Below are positions 47,919 through 57,408 of a stretch of DNA of 64,000 bases, one piece after another. A program made the position numbers and the translations under genes. Position 1 is the stretch's first letter. Each line of letters begins with the position of its first letter. The stretch covers positions 186,850-250,849 of the forward strand of contig VTEF01000004.1 in assembly GCA_008180335.1 (NCBI GenBank), given 5' to 3'. The notes beneath the pieces were generated by a model. The model made no database searches and was not told where the DNA came from. It saw nothing but the letters and a program-made list of their open reading frames with translations. The DNA is from Priestia megaterium. Lineage in GTDB: Bacteria > Bacillota > Bacilli > Bacillales > Bacillaceae_H.

Positions 47919-48788
47919 TTATCTTTCAATTAGTTTTTTGTTTTCATCAAGTGTAAACCCTTCGCCTAACACATCATGAACATCGCTTACAGCCACAAAA
48001 GCATGTGGGTCAACTGAAGTAATCACTTGTTTTAAACGGAAGATTTCATTTTTACTAACAACACAGTATAAAACATTTGTTTCTTGTTTTGAAAAGGACC
48101 CTTGCCCTTTTAAAATAGTTACTCCTCGCTCCATTTCCTTCATAATCTTCTGGGAAATTGCTTCATTTTGATTTGAAATAATTGTTGCTCCCTTTGCCGC
48201 ATAGGCACCATCTTGCATAAAATCAATAAGGCGTGCTGCTACAAATACAGCAACAAGCGTATACATTGCTTCTGTGTAGGATAAATAGTAAATAAGAGAA
48301 GTACCTATGACAATAAAATCAAAAAGAAACATTGTTTTTCCCATATTCCATCCTACATACTTTTGAACTAAACGTGCAATGATATCAACCCCGCCTGTCG
48401 TTCCGCCATATCTAAAAATAATCCCGAGTCCAACACCGATAAACACACCTGCAAATAAGGCAGCTAGGGTCATATCTTCTTGCAAAGGCATATTGATAGG
48501 AAAACGCTGAAAAATCCAAAGGAAGACAGACAAGCTAACAACACCGAGTATTGTATAATAAAATGATGTTCGCCCAAGTAATTTCCATCCAACGAAGAAC
48601 AAAGGAATATTAAGCGCTAAGTTAGAGTAGGATGGGTCAATATTAAATAGGAAAAATAAGAGCAATGTAATTCCAGTGAATCCGCCTTCAGCTAAATTAT
48701 TTTGCATGTTAAAGTTAACTAGCCCAAATGCAAAGATAGCTGAGCCGATTAAAATAAATAAGATGTTTTTTAATTTTAATCCTTTCAC
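47919..48788 (-). CDS. ypjC: YitT-family membrane protein YpjC
   Basis: 289 residues: five or six helices (about 8-195, YitT_membrane; GGTTGGVDIIARLVQK) and a C-terminal DUF2179 domain (QTNVLYCVVSKNEIFRLKQ). Transport role suspected but no substrate known. GTG start at 48788 after AGGAGG. Same neighbours as B. subtilis ypjC but opposite to ypjD. Confidence 0.88.
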   Translation of the reverse strand: MKGLKLKNILFILIGSAIFAFGLVNFNMQNNLAEGGFTGITLLLFFLFNIDPSYSNLALNIPLFFVGWKLLGRTSFYYTILGVVSLSVFLWIFQRFPINMPLQEDMTLAALFAGVFIGVGLGIIFRYGGTTGGVDIIARLVQKYVGWNMGKTMFLFDFIVIGTSLIYYLSYTEAMYTLVAVFVAARLIDFMQDGAYAAKGATIISNQNEAISQKIMKEMERGVTILKGQGSFSKQETNVLYCVVSKNEIFRLKQVITSVDPHAFVAVSDVHDVLGEGFTLDENKKLIER

Positions 48789-49188
48789 TTTATGTACCTC
48801 CTTAAGCTTTTCATAAGCACTCCTTTATCATATAAGTAAAAGGAATATTTGTCATTTGAATTAAAGAATAGTCATAATACTAAAACTTAACAACAAGCAG
48901 TTTCATAATTTATATTTTCTACGATAGATTATGCATTCATACAATTCATTTATGTTCGTATCAACTCAGTATCGCAAGCAAGCTGATTACTGCAGTGAAA
49001 CTTCATTTTTCTATCAGCTAAGAAGTTTTTATATTAAATAATTTTAAGTAGAGATGTTATAATATGAAGTTGAATATATATTAAACGGTTAGCGCCATTT
49101 CCAATAAAATGAAAAAAGCTAATTCTAACATTATTCACGATGTTATTTCTTACAAGAACCATTGCAATAAAAGAGGTGAGGTGAAAGT
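48789..49188 (+). promoter_or_regulatory. ypjC-ypjD intergenic region with promoter
   Basis: 400 gene-free bases. A fragment of the dispersed repeat (CAGTGAAACTTCAT, 48993-49006) and an extended -10 TGTTATAAT (49056-49064) serving the ypjD-birA operon. Nothing else convincing. Confidence 0.5.
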
Positions 49189-49518
49189 ATGGCAGAAAAA
49201 ACAATGAAAGAGATGCAAAATGAAGTTGATCAATATATCAGCCAATTTCAAGAAGGCTATTTCAGTCCGCTTGCGATGTTAGCCCGTATGAGTGAAGAAG
49301 TTGGTGAGCTATCACGTGAAATTAATCATTATTATGGTGAAAAGCCTAAAAAAGATACAGAAGCAGAGCGTACAGTTGAAGAAGAGATGGGTGACATCCT
49401 ATTTGTCCTAATCTGTTTTGCAAATTCGTTAAATATTAATCTGCAAGAAGCACATGATCGCGTAATGAGTAAGTTCAATACACGTGATAAAGATCGTTGG
49501 ACAAGAATTGAAGAATAA
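49189..49518 (+). CDS. ypjD: MazG-like nucleotide pyrophosphohydrolase YpjD
   Basis: 109 residues, all-alpha NTP-PPase fold. EEVGELSREINH and EEEMGDILFVLICFAN give the ExxE and ExxD metal sites. May clean up non-canonical or damaged nucleotides. First gene of the ypjD-dapB-mgsA-bshB1-bshA-cca-birA operon. ATG after AGAGGTGAGGTG. Confidence 0.88.
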   Translation: MAEKTMKEMQNEVDQYISQFQEGYFSPLAMLARMSEEVGELSREINHYYGEKPKKDTEAERTVEEEMGDILFVLICFANSLNINLQEAHDRVMSKFNTRDKDRWTRIEE

Positions 49519-49532
49519 GGAGAGAATAAGAA

Positions 49533-50333
49533 ATGGAAAAAATTCGTATTGTATTAGCAGGACCAAGAGGAAGAATGGGAAGAGAAGCTGTTGCATTAAT
49601 TCAGGAAACAGAGAACTTTGAACTAGTAGCAGCAGTTGATCGTATTCATGATGGAGAATACATAAGTGATATTGAAGGAATGCCAAATGTTAAAGCGCCG
49701 ATTTATACAGATATTGAGAGATGTTTTCAAGCGGTAAAAGCGGATGTTTTAGTTGATCTAACAACACCTGAAATTGGACGTATACATACAAAGAAAGCAT
49801 TGGAATATGGCATTCGTTCAGTTGTTGGAACAACGGGCTTTTCTGAGGAAGACTTAAAAGAGCTAAAAGAACTTGCGGAAGAAAAAGGAATTGGCTGCAT
49901 TATTGCACCTAATTTTGCAATCGGTGCGATTTTAATGATGAAATTTTCACAAATGGCCGCTAAATATTTTGATGATGTTGAAATTATCGAAATGCATCAT
50001 GATCAAAAATTAGATGCGCCATCTGGTACAGGTTTGAAAACAGCTGAATTAATTAGTGAAGTCCGTGAAACGAAACAGCAAGGTCATCCAGAAGAAAAAG
50101 AATTATTAACAGGAGCGCGCGGTGCAAATTATGATGGCATTCGTGTTCATAGTGTACGTTTACCAGGGTTAATCGCTCATCAAGAAGTGTTATTTGGTGG
50201 ATTTGGTCAAGGGTTAAAGATTCGTCATGACTCTTATAACCGTGCTTCATTTATGTCAGGAGTGAAATTAGCAGTAGATACAGTAATGAAGGTAGACACA
50301 CTTGTGTATGGCTTAGAAAATATTATTGACTAA
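49533..50333 (+). CDS. dapB: 4-hydroxy-tetrahydrodipicolinate reductase
   Basis: Lysine and dipicolinate/diaminopimelate pathway; NAD(P)H reduction. 266 residues. N-terminal [11 protein letters not shown] nucleotide motif; catalytic [15 protein letters not shown] (His pair, Lys); tetramer. Supplies meso-DAP for the wall and dipicolinate for spores. Follows ypjD by 14 bases. Confidence 0.96.
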   Translation: MEKIRIVLAGPRGRMGREAVALIQETENFELVAAVDRIHDGEYISDIEGMPNVKAPIYTDIERCFQAVKADVLVDLTTPEIGRIHTKKALEYGIRSVVGTTGFSEEDLKELKELAEEKGIGCIIAPNFAIGAILMMKFSQMAAKYFDDVEIIEMHHDQKLDAPSGTGLKTAELISEVRETKQQGHPEEKELLTGARGANYDGIRVHSVRLPGLIAHQEVLFGGFGQGLKIRHDSYNRASFMSGVKLAVDTVMKVDTLVYGLENIID

Positions 50334-50345
50334 GGGGAGTCAGAT

Positions 50346-50744
50346 ATGAAAATAGCGTTAATTGCACATGATAAAAAGAAAAATGATATGGTTCAGTTTA
50401 CAACTGCTTATCAAGCAATTTTACAAGAGCATGAGTTATTTGCGACAGGTACAACAGGTTTGCGTATTGCTGAAGCGACTGGCTTATCTGTTCATCGTTT
50501 CCAGTCTGGTCCATTAGGAGGCGATCAAGAGATTGGCGCCTTAGTAGCCAAAAATGAACTGGATATGGTTATCTTTTTTAGAGATCCACTAACAGCTCAG
50601 CCTCATGAACCAGATGTATCGGCATTAATGCGTCTATGTGATGTATATGCAATTCCTCTTGCAACAAATATGGGAACAGCCGAAATATTAATTCATGGAC
50701 TTGAACGAGGAGATTTACAATGGCGTTCAATTATTAAACAGTAG
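50346..50744 (+). CDS. mgsA: Methylglyoxal synthase
   Basis: 132 residues; converts dihydroxyacetone phosphate to methylglyoxal and phosphate. His8 and catalytic Asp60 in [14 protein letters not shown] phosphate loop at 35-38, [16 protein letters not shown] phosphate-relief bypass of lower glycolysis; toxic product is detoxified by bacillithiol, whose genes bshB1 and bshA follow directly. ATG after AAGGGGAG. Confidence 0.95.
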   Translation: MKIALIAHDKKKNDMVQFTTAYQAILQEHELFATGTTGLRIAEATGLSVHRFQSGPLGGDQEIGALVAKNELDMVIFFRDPLTAQPHEPDVSALMRLCDVYAIPLATNMGTAEILIHGLERGDLQWRSIIKQ

Positions 50745-50755
50745 GGTGAAACAAC

Positions 50756-51469
50756 ATGATTGAAAAAATTGATGTACTTGCTTTTGGAGCCCATGCCGAT
50801 GATGTTGAAATTGGTATGGGTGGTACTCTTGCAAAAATGGCAGAGCAAGGATTAAAAGTAGTAATTTGTGATTTAACACAAGCAGAGCTTTCATCAAATG
50901 GAACAGTAGAACTTCGAAAAGAAGAAGCAAAACAGGCTGCAAGCGTGCTGGGCATTCATGATCGTATTGATTTGCATATGCCAGACCGCGGTCTATTTAT
51001 GAAAGTAGAATATATTAATAAGATTGTCTCTATTATTCGTACATACCAGCCAAAACTAGTATTTGCTCCATATTTTGATGATCGTCATCCTGATCATGGA
51101 AATTGTGCACGATTAGTGGAAGAGGCAGCATTTTCAGCAGCAGTAAAAAAATACAAGGATTCACATCATTTAGAAGCTCACCGTCTTTCAGCTCTTTATT
51201 TTTATATGATTAATGGATTCCATAAACCAGATTTTGTAGTAGATGTATCCCATACTTTTCATAAGAAGATAGCAAGCTTACAGGCATATAAAAGCCAATT
51301 CTTGAAAACGGAAGAAACGGTTGAAACACCGCTTGTGAATGGCTACATTGAGACAGTTGAAAGCAGAGAGCGTTTGTTTGGCAAAGAAGTGGGCGTTCAA
51401 TATGCCGAGGGTTTTCTATCCAAAAAACCGCTATTAATTTATGATGATTTAGTAGGTGGTCATAAATGA
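50756..51469 (+). CDS. bshB1: Bacillithiol deacetylase BshB1
   Basis: 237 residues, PIG-L/LmbE zinc deacetylase. [12 protein letters not shown] holds the AHxDD motif (His13, Asp16), HPDHGN the third ligand. Second step of bacillithiol synthesis: N-acetylglucosaminyl-malate to glucosaminyl-malate. Its end overlaps bshA by 4 bases, and they form the bacillithiol pair (bshC elsewhere). RBS AGGGTGAA. Confidence 0.94.
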   Translation: MIEKIDVLAFGAHADDVEIGMGGTLAKMAEQGLKVVICDLTQAELSSNGTVELRKEEAKQAASVLGIHDRIDLHMPDRGLFMKVEYINKIVSIIRTYQPKLVFAPYFDDRHPDHGNCARLVEEAAFSAAVKKYKDSHHLEAHRLSALYFYMINGFHKPDFVVDVSHTFHKKIASLQAYKSQFLKTEETVETPLVNGYIETVESRERLFGKEVGVQYAEGFLSKKPLLIYDDLVGGHK

Positions 51470-52593
51470 AGCTGAAAATTGGAATTACGTGTTACCCATC
51501 AGTTGGTGGGTCAGGTGTTGTTGCAACGGAACTAGGAAAGCTACTTGCTGAAAAAGGGCATGAAATCCACTTTATTTCTTCAAGCATGCCTTTTCGTTTA
51601 AATAAGGTTTATCCCAATATTTATTTTCATGAAGTAGAAGTCAATCAATATTCTGTATTTAAATATCCCCCTTATGATTTGGCTCTCGCTAGTAAAATGG
51701 CAGAGGTTGCTCAGCGGGAAAAGTTAGATGTCATTCATGCTCATTACGCTATCCCACATGCGGTTTGTGCATTTCTAGCTAAACAGATGGTTCAGCATGA
51801 CTTGAAAATTGTCACAACGTTACATGGTACAGATATTACGGTCTTAGGCTACGATCCATCACTAAGTGAGCTAATTAAATTTGGTATTGAAAAATCTGAT
51901 GTTGTCACTGCTGTTTCAAAGTCATTAGTGGACCAAACTCATGATTTGGTGAATCCTGATAAAGAAATTGAAACAGTATACAACTTTATTGATGAGCGAG
52001 TATATCAAAGAAAAGATGTCGGAAATTTAAAAGCGGATTATGGAATTTTAGAGCATGAAAAAGTATTAATTCATATATCAAATTTTCGTCAGGTAAAACG
52101 AGTACCCGATGTTGTTAAAGCATTTCATAAGATCCATCAGCATGTGCCATCTAAACTATTGCTTGTAGGTGATGGACCAGAGATGACGGTAGTTAGTAAG
52201 CTTGTGAAAGAGCTCCAAATCGAAGATGATGTACTTTTTCTAGGCAAGCAGGACAACGTTGCAGAGTTATATTCAATAAGTGATTTAAAATTATTATTTT
52301 CTGAAAAAGAAAGTTTCGGGTTAGTTTTATTAGAAGCAATGGCTTGTGGAGTTCCTTGTATTGGTACGAACATAGGTGGAATTCCTGAAGTTATCGAAGA
52401 TGGTGTCACAGGGTATATTTGTGAACCGGGTGATGTAGAATATGCTGCTGAAAAAGCCATTTATTTATTAAAGAATGAACAGCTTCATCAACAAATGTGT
52501 AAGGCAGCATTGGATATTGTGAATCAAAAATTTCATTCAACAGAAATTGTACATCAGTATGAACAACTGTATTACAAACTTGTACAAAGTTGA
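51466..52593 (+). CDS. bshA: N-acetylglucosaminyl-malate synthase BshA
   Basis: GT4 glycosyltransferase, 375 residues; joins GlcNAc from UDP-GlcNAc to L-malate, first step of bacillithiol. N-terminal [20 protein letters not shown]-terminal [18 protein letters not shown] with the EX7E motif, and GGIPEV. Cytoplasmic. Overlap with bshB1 (ATGA) indicates coupling. Confidence 0.95.
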   Translation: MKLKIGITCYPSVGGSGVVATELGKLLAEKGHEIHFISSSMPFRLNKVYPNIYFHEVEVNQYSVFKYPPYDLALASKMAEVAQREKLDVIHAHYAIPHAVCAFLAKQMVQHDLKIVTTLHGTDITVLGYDPSLSELIKFGIEKSDVVTAVSKSLVDQTHDLVNPDKEIETVYNFIDERVYQRKDVGNLKADYGILEHEKVLIHISNFRQVKRVPDVVKAFHKIHQHVPSKLLLVGDGPEMTVVSKLVKELQIEDDVLFLGKQDNVAELYSISDLKLLFSEKESFGLVLLEAMACGVPCIGTNIGGIPEVIEDGVTGYICEPGDVEYAAEKAIYLLKNEQLHQQMCKAALDIVNQKFHSTEIVHQYEQLYYKLVQS

Positions 52594-52608
52594 GGAACGG
52601 AGGGCGTT

Positions 52609-53802
52609 ATGAAAGAACCGTTCATTCATCCACTATATATTATTGATACACTAGAAGAAGCGGGATACGAAGCCTATTTTGTTGGTGGTGCTGTTCGGGA
52701 TTTAATATTAAACCGAAAAATTGGAGATGTTGATATTGCCACATCAGCTCGTCCTGATCAGGTTATGAAGCTGTTCCCGAAAACGATTCATGTTGGCATG
52801 GAACATGGTACAGTAGTCGTTGTTCATGAAAATGAAATGTATGAAGTGACAACTTTTCGTTCCGAAGGAGAGTATAATGATTTTCGGCGACCTTCATCTG
52901 TAACATTTATTTCATCGTTAGTCGAAGATTTACAAAGGCGTGATTTTACAATTAATGCAATGGCAATGAATCGGAAAGGTGAAATCATAGATCCTTTTAA
53001 CGGTCGAGAAGATTTGCGTAATCAGTTAATACGTACGGTTGGTGATGCCAAAGCACGCTTTCATGAAGATGCGCTGCGTATGATGAGGGCTGTTCGGTTT
53101 GTAAGCCAGCTGGCATTTTCGCTAGCAGATCAAACAAAAAGAGCAATTCAGCAACATGGCTCATTATTGAAGCATGTGTCGGTGGAACGTATTACAATCG
53201 AATTTGAGAAGATGTTATCAGGAAAGCGACCATCTCTTGCATTAGCACTTGTTGCAGATACAAAACTTTATCGGTTTTTGCCAGGGTTAGATATTAGTGA
53301 AGCGCGCTTTCGAGAGGTTTGTTCACACGATTGGATGATGCTGCAGCGGATATCAGAATGCTGGACTTTGCTTGTTTATTTACTACAAGTAGAGGATGAA
53401 CAGCGTTTTTTTAAAGAATGGAAATTATCGAATAAACGAATTAAAGAAATTCAGCTGCAGCTTATAGGGTTGCGAGAAGTGATAAACGAAGGTTGGTCAA
53501 AACAAATATTGTATTCAATCGGTCAAGAAGCAAGCGTTAGTGTAAATCGAATTCTACAACTATTAAGAAGCGAGCATTACGTAAATGAACATAATTTAAT
53601 CTACCAATACAATCAGCTGCCTATTCATTCAATCAAAGATTTAGCTGTTAATGGTCAGGATTTAATGACTTGGATGAACAAAAGCGGCGGACCTTGGCTG
53701 TCAAAACTCTTGCATGAAATTGAAAGAAAAGTAATAGAAAATGATCTGCAAAACACACAAACGTCGATAAAGGAGTGGCTATTATCTTGCAATCGGATAT
53801 AA
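52609..53802 (+). CDS. cca: CCA tRNA nucleotidyltransferase
   Basis: 397 residues; adds or repairs 3'-CCA on tRNA. Class II: FVGGAVRDLIL and DVDIATSARP catalytic (metal Asp pair), EDLQRRDFTINAMAM, RMMRAVRF nucleotide-specificity region. Follows bshA by 15 bases with GAACGGAGGG; its end overlaps the birA start by 16 bases. As in B. subtilis. Confidence 0.95.
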   Translation: MKEPFIHPLYIIDTLEEAGYEAYFVGGAVRDLILNRKIGDVDIATSARPDQVMKLFPKTIHVGMEHGTVVVVHENEMYEVTTFRSEGEYNDFRRPSSVTFISSLVEDLQRRDFTINAMAMNRKGEIIDPFNGREDLRNQLIRTVGDAKARFHEDALRMMRAVRFVSQLAFSLADQTKRAIQQHGSLLKHVSVERITIEFEKMLSGKRPSLALALVADTKLYRFLPGLDISEARFREVCSHDWMMLQRISECWTLLVYLLQVEDEQRFFKEWKLSNKRIKEIQLQLIGLREVINEGWSKQILYSIGQEASVSVNRILQLLRSEHYVNEHNLIYQYNQLPIHSIKDLAVNGQDLMTWMNKSGGPWLSKLLHEIERKVIENDLQNTQTSIKEWLLSCNRI

Positions 53803-54773
53803 GAAGAACACTGCTTGAAATGTTCACAAACGCAGAAGATAACTATGTATCAGGTCAGCATATTAGTGATTTATTAGGCTGTTCAAGAACTGCTGTATGG
53901 AAGCATATAGAAGATTTACGAAAAGAAGGCTATGAGCTTGAAGCAGTTCGGAAAAAAGGGTATCGTATTGTTAAAAAACCAAATAAAGTAAGTACAAATG
54001 AACTTCTTCTTGGTTTACAAACCAAAAAAATCGGTCAGCATATCCATTATGAAGAAAGTGTTGATTCAACACAAAAAATTGCTCACCGCATGGCACAAGA
54101 AGGGGCCGAAGAAGGAACGATTATTGTAGCAGAGGAGCAAACAGCCGGGCGAGGAAGATTAGATCGTAAATGGTATTCACCGAAATATACAGGTGTATGG
54201 ATGAGTATCATCTTGCGTCCTAATATTCCTCCGCAGCAAGCACCGCAGCTGACCTTGTTAACGGCTGTGGCTGTGGTTCAAGCAATTCAAGAAGTAACAG
54301 GCTTATCCCCTGATATTAAATGGCCAAATGATATTTTATTAAATGGGAAAAAAATAGTTGGTATTTTAACTGAAATGCAAGCAGACTTCGATCGGATTCA
54401 TTCGGTTATTATTGGAATTGGTATGAATGTCAATCAGCAATTAGAGCATTTTGATAAACAAATCCAACAGATTGCTACGTCATTATCTATTGAAAAAGAA
54501 GAAGAAATTAATCGTGCTGCACTTATGCAAGCGATTTTCTTAAAATTAGAAGCATTATACGAAGAATATTTAACAAATGGTTTTCGTCTAATTAAGCTAT
54601 TATGGGAAGCGCATGCAGTTAGCATTGGAAAGCGGATTGTTGCCCGCACATTGAAAGCAAATATTGAAGGGATTGCAAAAGGTATTACAGAGGATGGAAC
54701 TTTATTATTAGAAGATGATGAAGGCGTTATTCACAGTATTCACTCTGCTGATATTGAGCTATCATCAAAATAA
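53787..54773 (+). CDS. birA: Biotin-protein ligase and repressor BirA
   Basis: 328 residues; ligates biotin to Lys of carboxylases (here pyc) and represses biotin genes. N-terminal winged helix (HISDLLGCSRTAVWKHIEDLR), central ligase GRGRLDR and KWPNDILLNGKKIVGIL, C-terminal SH3-like. TTG 53787 lies 11 bases after AAAGGAG, giving LQSDIRRTLLE; GTG 53775 overlaps the ribosome site. Overlaps cca. Terminator follows. Confidence 0.95.
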   Translation: MQSDIRRTLLEMFTNAEDNYVSGQHISDLLGCSRTAVWKHIEDLRKEGYELEAVRKKGYRIVKKPNKVSTNELLLGLQTKKIGQHIHYEESVDSTQKIAHRMAQEGAEEGTIIVAEEQTAGRGRLDRKWYSPKYTGVWMSIILRPNIPPQQAPQLTLLTAVAVVQAIQEVTGLSPDIKWPNDILLNGKKIVGILTEMQADFDRIHSVIIGIGMNVNQQLEHFDKQIQQIATSLSIEKEEEINRAALMQAIFLKLEALYEEYLTNGFRLIKLLWEAHAVSIGKRIVARTLKANIEGIAKGITEDGTLLLEDDEGVIHSIHSADIELSSK

Positions 54774-54807
54774 TGCTAGAAAACCTTTTCACAATTCTTT
54801 ATAATAC

Positions 54808-54853
54808 GAGTATCAGGGTAGTATCGAATGAACTTCACCTGATACTCTTTTTT
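54808..54853 (+). terminator. Terminator after birA
   Basis: GAGTATCAGG / CCTGATACTC with a 20-base loop and six T. Confidence 0.8.
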
Positions 54854-54903
54854 ATTCGTAATTATTGTACAAGTAAGAGCCTAAGGTCAGAAGAATAAGA
54901 TAA

Positions 54904-54991
54904 TCTGCCTTGATCCAAAAAGGACTAGGACAGAGGGATGACAATAATCAATTGAATACATACACTCTATCGATTATGAGAGTGACATGTA
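54904..54991 (+). promoter_or_regulatory. Putative pan-motif RNA (tandem bulged hairpins) upstream of panB
   Basis: Hairpin 1 (54904-54934): TCTG, CCT, G and TCC pair with GGA, C, AGG and CAGA around AAAAA; single A at 54913 and at 54930 are bulged. Hairpin 2 (54957-54991): TACAT and CACTCT pair with AGAGTG and ATGTA, A/AC bulged. Two hairpins with bulged A upstream of panB agree with the pan-motif candidate riboswitch I recall from comparative work; ligand unproven. Confidence 0.55.
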
Positions 54992-55016
54992 GTCTTTTTA
55001 ATAGAATTCGTCTGTC

Positions 55017-55052
55017 AAAATCCTTCTTTCACTAGTGAAAGAAGGATTTTTT
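55017..55052 (+). terminator. Palindromic terminator in the panB leader
   Basis: ATCCTTCTTTCACT / AGTGAAAGAAGGAT, essentially loop-free, then six T. It lies after the pan-motif candidate and before panB, so could act as attenuator. Confidence 0.7.
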
Positions 55053-55079
55053 ATCAACTGACAAATTGCCGTATTAAAT

Positions 55080-55116
55080 GAGATGATTAGTTGTCATCTC
55101 CTCTGAAAAGGAGGAG
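55080..55116 (+). promoter_or_regulatory. Overlapping hairpins that can hide the panB ribosome site
   Basis: GAGATGA (55080-55086) pairs with TCATCTC (55094-55100). CTCCTC (55098-55103) can pair with GAGGAG (55111-55116), the panB ribosome site. The two share three bases, so they exclude each other. Confidence 0.45.
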
Positions 55117-55123
55117 ACTAAGT

Positions 55124-55957
55124 GTGAAGACGAAGTTAGATTTTTTTAAGATGAAAGAGCAAAATGAGCCAATCGTGATGCTAACTGCTTATGATTATCC
55201 TTCCGCTAAATATGCAGAGCAAGCAGAAGTCGATATGATTTTAGTAGGGGATTCCCTTGGCATGGTTGTGTTAGGCTACGATTCAACGCTTCCTGTTACA
55301 GTAGATGATATGATTCATCATACAAAAGCAGTAAAGAGAGGGGCACCAAGTACATTTATTGTAACAGATATGCCTTTTATGTCTTATCATGTTTCAAAAG
55401 AACAAACCATGAAAAATGCTGCTCGGATTATGCAAGAAAGCGGTGCTCATGCTTTGAAGGTAGAAGGAGCAGATGATGTTGTTTTTACGATTTCAGAATT
55501 GACGCATGCAGGGATTCCAGTTGTAGCCCATCTAGGATTGACTCCTCAATCAGTAGGTGTACTCGGTGGTTATAAAGTACAGGGGAAAGAAGCGAATGAA
55601 GCAAAGAAATTGATTGAAGATGCTTTAAAATGCGAACAAGCAGGCGCTATTGCTGTTGTGTTAGAATGTGTGCCGAAACAAGTGTCTATGGAAATTTCAA
55701 AAAGGCTAACGATTCCTACGATTGGAATTGGAGCAGGAAAAGATACAGACGGACAAGTGCTTGTTTATCATGACGTTTTAACCTATGGAGTTGAACGTGT
55801 GCCGAAGTTTGTTAAAAAGTTTGCTGAAATCAACCAAGCAATCGATCAAGGATTAGCTCAATATGTAAAAGAGGTAAAAGCTCGTGAGTTTCCAAAAGAA
55901 TCGCATACGTTTTCAATGAAAGAAGAACAGCTATCAGCATTGTACGGAGGAAAATAA
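55124..55957 (+). CDS. panB: 3-methyl-2-oxobutanoate hydroxymethyltransferase
   Basis: 277 residues; adds hydroxymethyl from 5,10-methylene-THF to ketoisovalerate, first step of pantothenate. [37 protein letters not shown]-like [10 protein letters not shown] and catalytic Glu near VLECVP. GTG 55124 lies 7 bases after GGAGGAG and gives the family length; an open frame extends upstream through the leader. panC starts 1 base after its stop. Confidence 0.95.
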   Translation: MKTKLDFFKMKEQNEPIVMLTAYDYPSAKYAEQAEVDMILVGDSLGMVVLGYDSTLPVTVDDMIHHTKAVKRGAPSTFIVTDMPFMSYHVSKEQTMKNAARIMQESGAHALKVEGADDVVFTISELTHAGIPVVAHLGLTPQSVGVLGGYKVQGKEANEAKKLIEDALKCEQAGAIAVVLECVPKQVSMEISKRLTIPTIGIGAGKDTDGQVLVYHDVLTYGVERVPKFVKKFAEINQAIDQGLAQYVKEVKAREFPKESHTFSMKEEQLSALYGGK

Positions 55958-55958
55958 A

Positions 55959-56804
55959 ATGAAGGTAATTAAGACAATCAAAGATATGCAGGCATTGGTG
56001 CAGCAATTACGTAGAGATGGCCAGAGCATTGGATTTGTCCCGACAATGGGGTTTTTACATGAAGGACATTGCTCATTGATGCAGCGTGCTCGAAAAGAGA
56101 ATGATGTGGTTGTGTTAAGTATTTTTGTGAATCCGACACAATTTGGTCCGAATGAAGATTTTGACACATACCCGCGCGATTTTGAACGAGATGAACAAAT
56201 AGCACTGAAAGAAGGCGTCGACTATCTGTTTTATCCTTCAGTAGAAGAAATGTATAAGGAAAATCCATCTGTATCTATTTCTGTAATAAATCGGGTCGAT
56301 GTATTATGTGGCGCAAAACGTGCTGGCCATTTTGATGGTGTAGCAACTATTTTAACAAAGTTATTTCATATTGTATCACCGCATCGGGCGTATTTCGGTA
56401 AAAAAGATGCTCAGCAAGTAGCAGTTGTACATGGCCTAATTAAGGATTTTAATTTCCCAGTCGAGCTTGTAGCGATTGATACAGTAAGAGAAGAAGACGG
56501 TCTTGCAAAAAGCTCGCGAAATGTTTATTTAACAGAAGCAGAGCGTACACAAGCGCCTGTCTTATACAAAAGCTTGCGACAAGCAGTTGAAAAAATAAAT
56601 CAAGGCGAAACGAATCCAGATCGATTAAAAGAGATAATCTCAGCTAATATTCAAGCATACACGAGTGCGGAAATTGACTATGTCGAAGTATATTCGTACC
56701 CTGAATTACAGCCTGTCACAACGGTAACCGGACAAGTCATTCTCGCGGTAGCTGTACAATTTTCTAAAGCAAGGCTTATTGATAATTTAATCATCGAGGT
56801 TTAA
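55959..56804 (+). CDS. panC: Pantothenate synthetase
   Basis: 281 residues; joins pantoate and beta-alanine using ATP. PTMGFLHEGHCSLM (HIGH-type HEGH), FVNPTQFGPNEDF, YFGKKDAQQ, and KSSRNVYL (KMSKS-type). Second gene of panBCD; GGAGG ribosome site within panB end. Confidence 0.95.
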   Translation: MKVIKTIKDMQALVQQLRRDGQSIGFVPTMGFLHEGHCSLMQRARKENDVVVLSIFVNPTQFGPNEDFDTYPRDFERDEQIALKEGVDYLFYPSVEEMYKENPSVSISVINRVDVLCGAKRAGHFDGVATILTKLFHIVSPHRAYFGKKDAQQVAVVHGLIKDFNFPVELVAIDTVREEDGLAKSSRNVYLTEAERTQAPVLYKSLRQAVEKINQGETNPDRLKEIISANIQAYTSAEIDYVEVYSYPELQPVTTVTGQVILAVAVQFSKARLIDNLIIEV

Positions 56805-56835
56805 CTAAAACAGAAAGTAAAGGTGGGAACAGAAG

Positions 56836-57219
56836 ATGTTTCGAACAATGATGAACGCGAAAATTCATAGAGCGCATGTAACAGAAGCCAATTTAAATTA
56901 TGTTGGCAGCATTACAATTGATGAAGATTTAATCGATGCAGTCGGGATAAAAGCGAACGAAAAAGTACAAATCGTAAACAATAATAATGGCGCACGCTTA
57001 GAAACCTATGTCATTCCTGGTGAACGTGGCAGTGGCGTTGTTTGTTTAAATGGAGCGGCTGCACGTCTTGTACAGCCAGGAGATGTAGTGATTATTATCT
57101 CTTATGTACTTGTAGCAGAAGAAAAAGTAGCTGATCATCACCCAGCAGTAGCTATTATGAATGAAAACAACCAAATAGAACAATTGCTTAAACAAGAGCC
57201 AGCTGGTACAATTTTATAA
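56836..57219 (+). CDS. panD: Aspartate 1-decarboxylase precursor
   Basis: 127 residues; makes beta-alanine. Self-cleaves between Gly24 and Ser25 (NYVGSITI) to create the pyruvoyl group; Tyr22 and Asn72-region [11 protein letters not shown]. Completes panBCD. Terminator follows. Confidence 0.95.
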   Translation: MFRTMMNAKIHRAHVTEANLNYVGSITIDEDLIDAVGIKANEKVQIVNNNNGARLETYVIPGERGSGVVCLNGAAARLVQPGDVVIIISYVLVAEEKVADHHPAVAIMNENNQIEQLLKQEPAGTIL

Positions 57220-57224
57220 GATGG

Positions 57225-57251
57225 TCCCCCTTAATGAGGGGGATTTTTTTT
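57225..57251 (+). terminator. Terminator of panBCD
   Basis: TCCCCC / GGGGGA stem, TTAATGA loop, eight T. Confidence 0.85.
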
Positions 57252-57362
57252 GAAGAGAATTAGTAGGTTGCTTGAAGACAGAAACGTAATTGCTTAGATA
57301 ATGTGATTTGCTATTGGAAGGGAATCAAGTTCGTATTATAAATCATCTGCATACAAGCGAAC

Positions 57363-57375
57363 CTTTCACTTTATA
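57363..57375 (-). repeat. Fragment of the dispersed repeat
   Basis: Minus strand TATAAAGTGAAAG, 12 of 15 consensus bases at most, in the leader of dinG. Confidence 0.3.
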
Positions 57376-57408
57376 CTATAAAAAGAACAGACATGTGAGG
57401 TGTTAACC

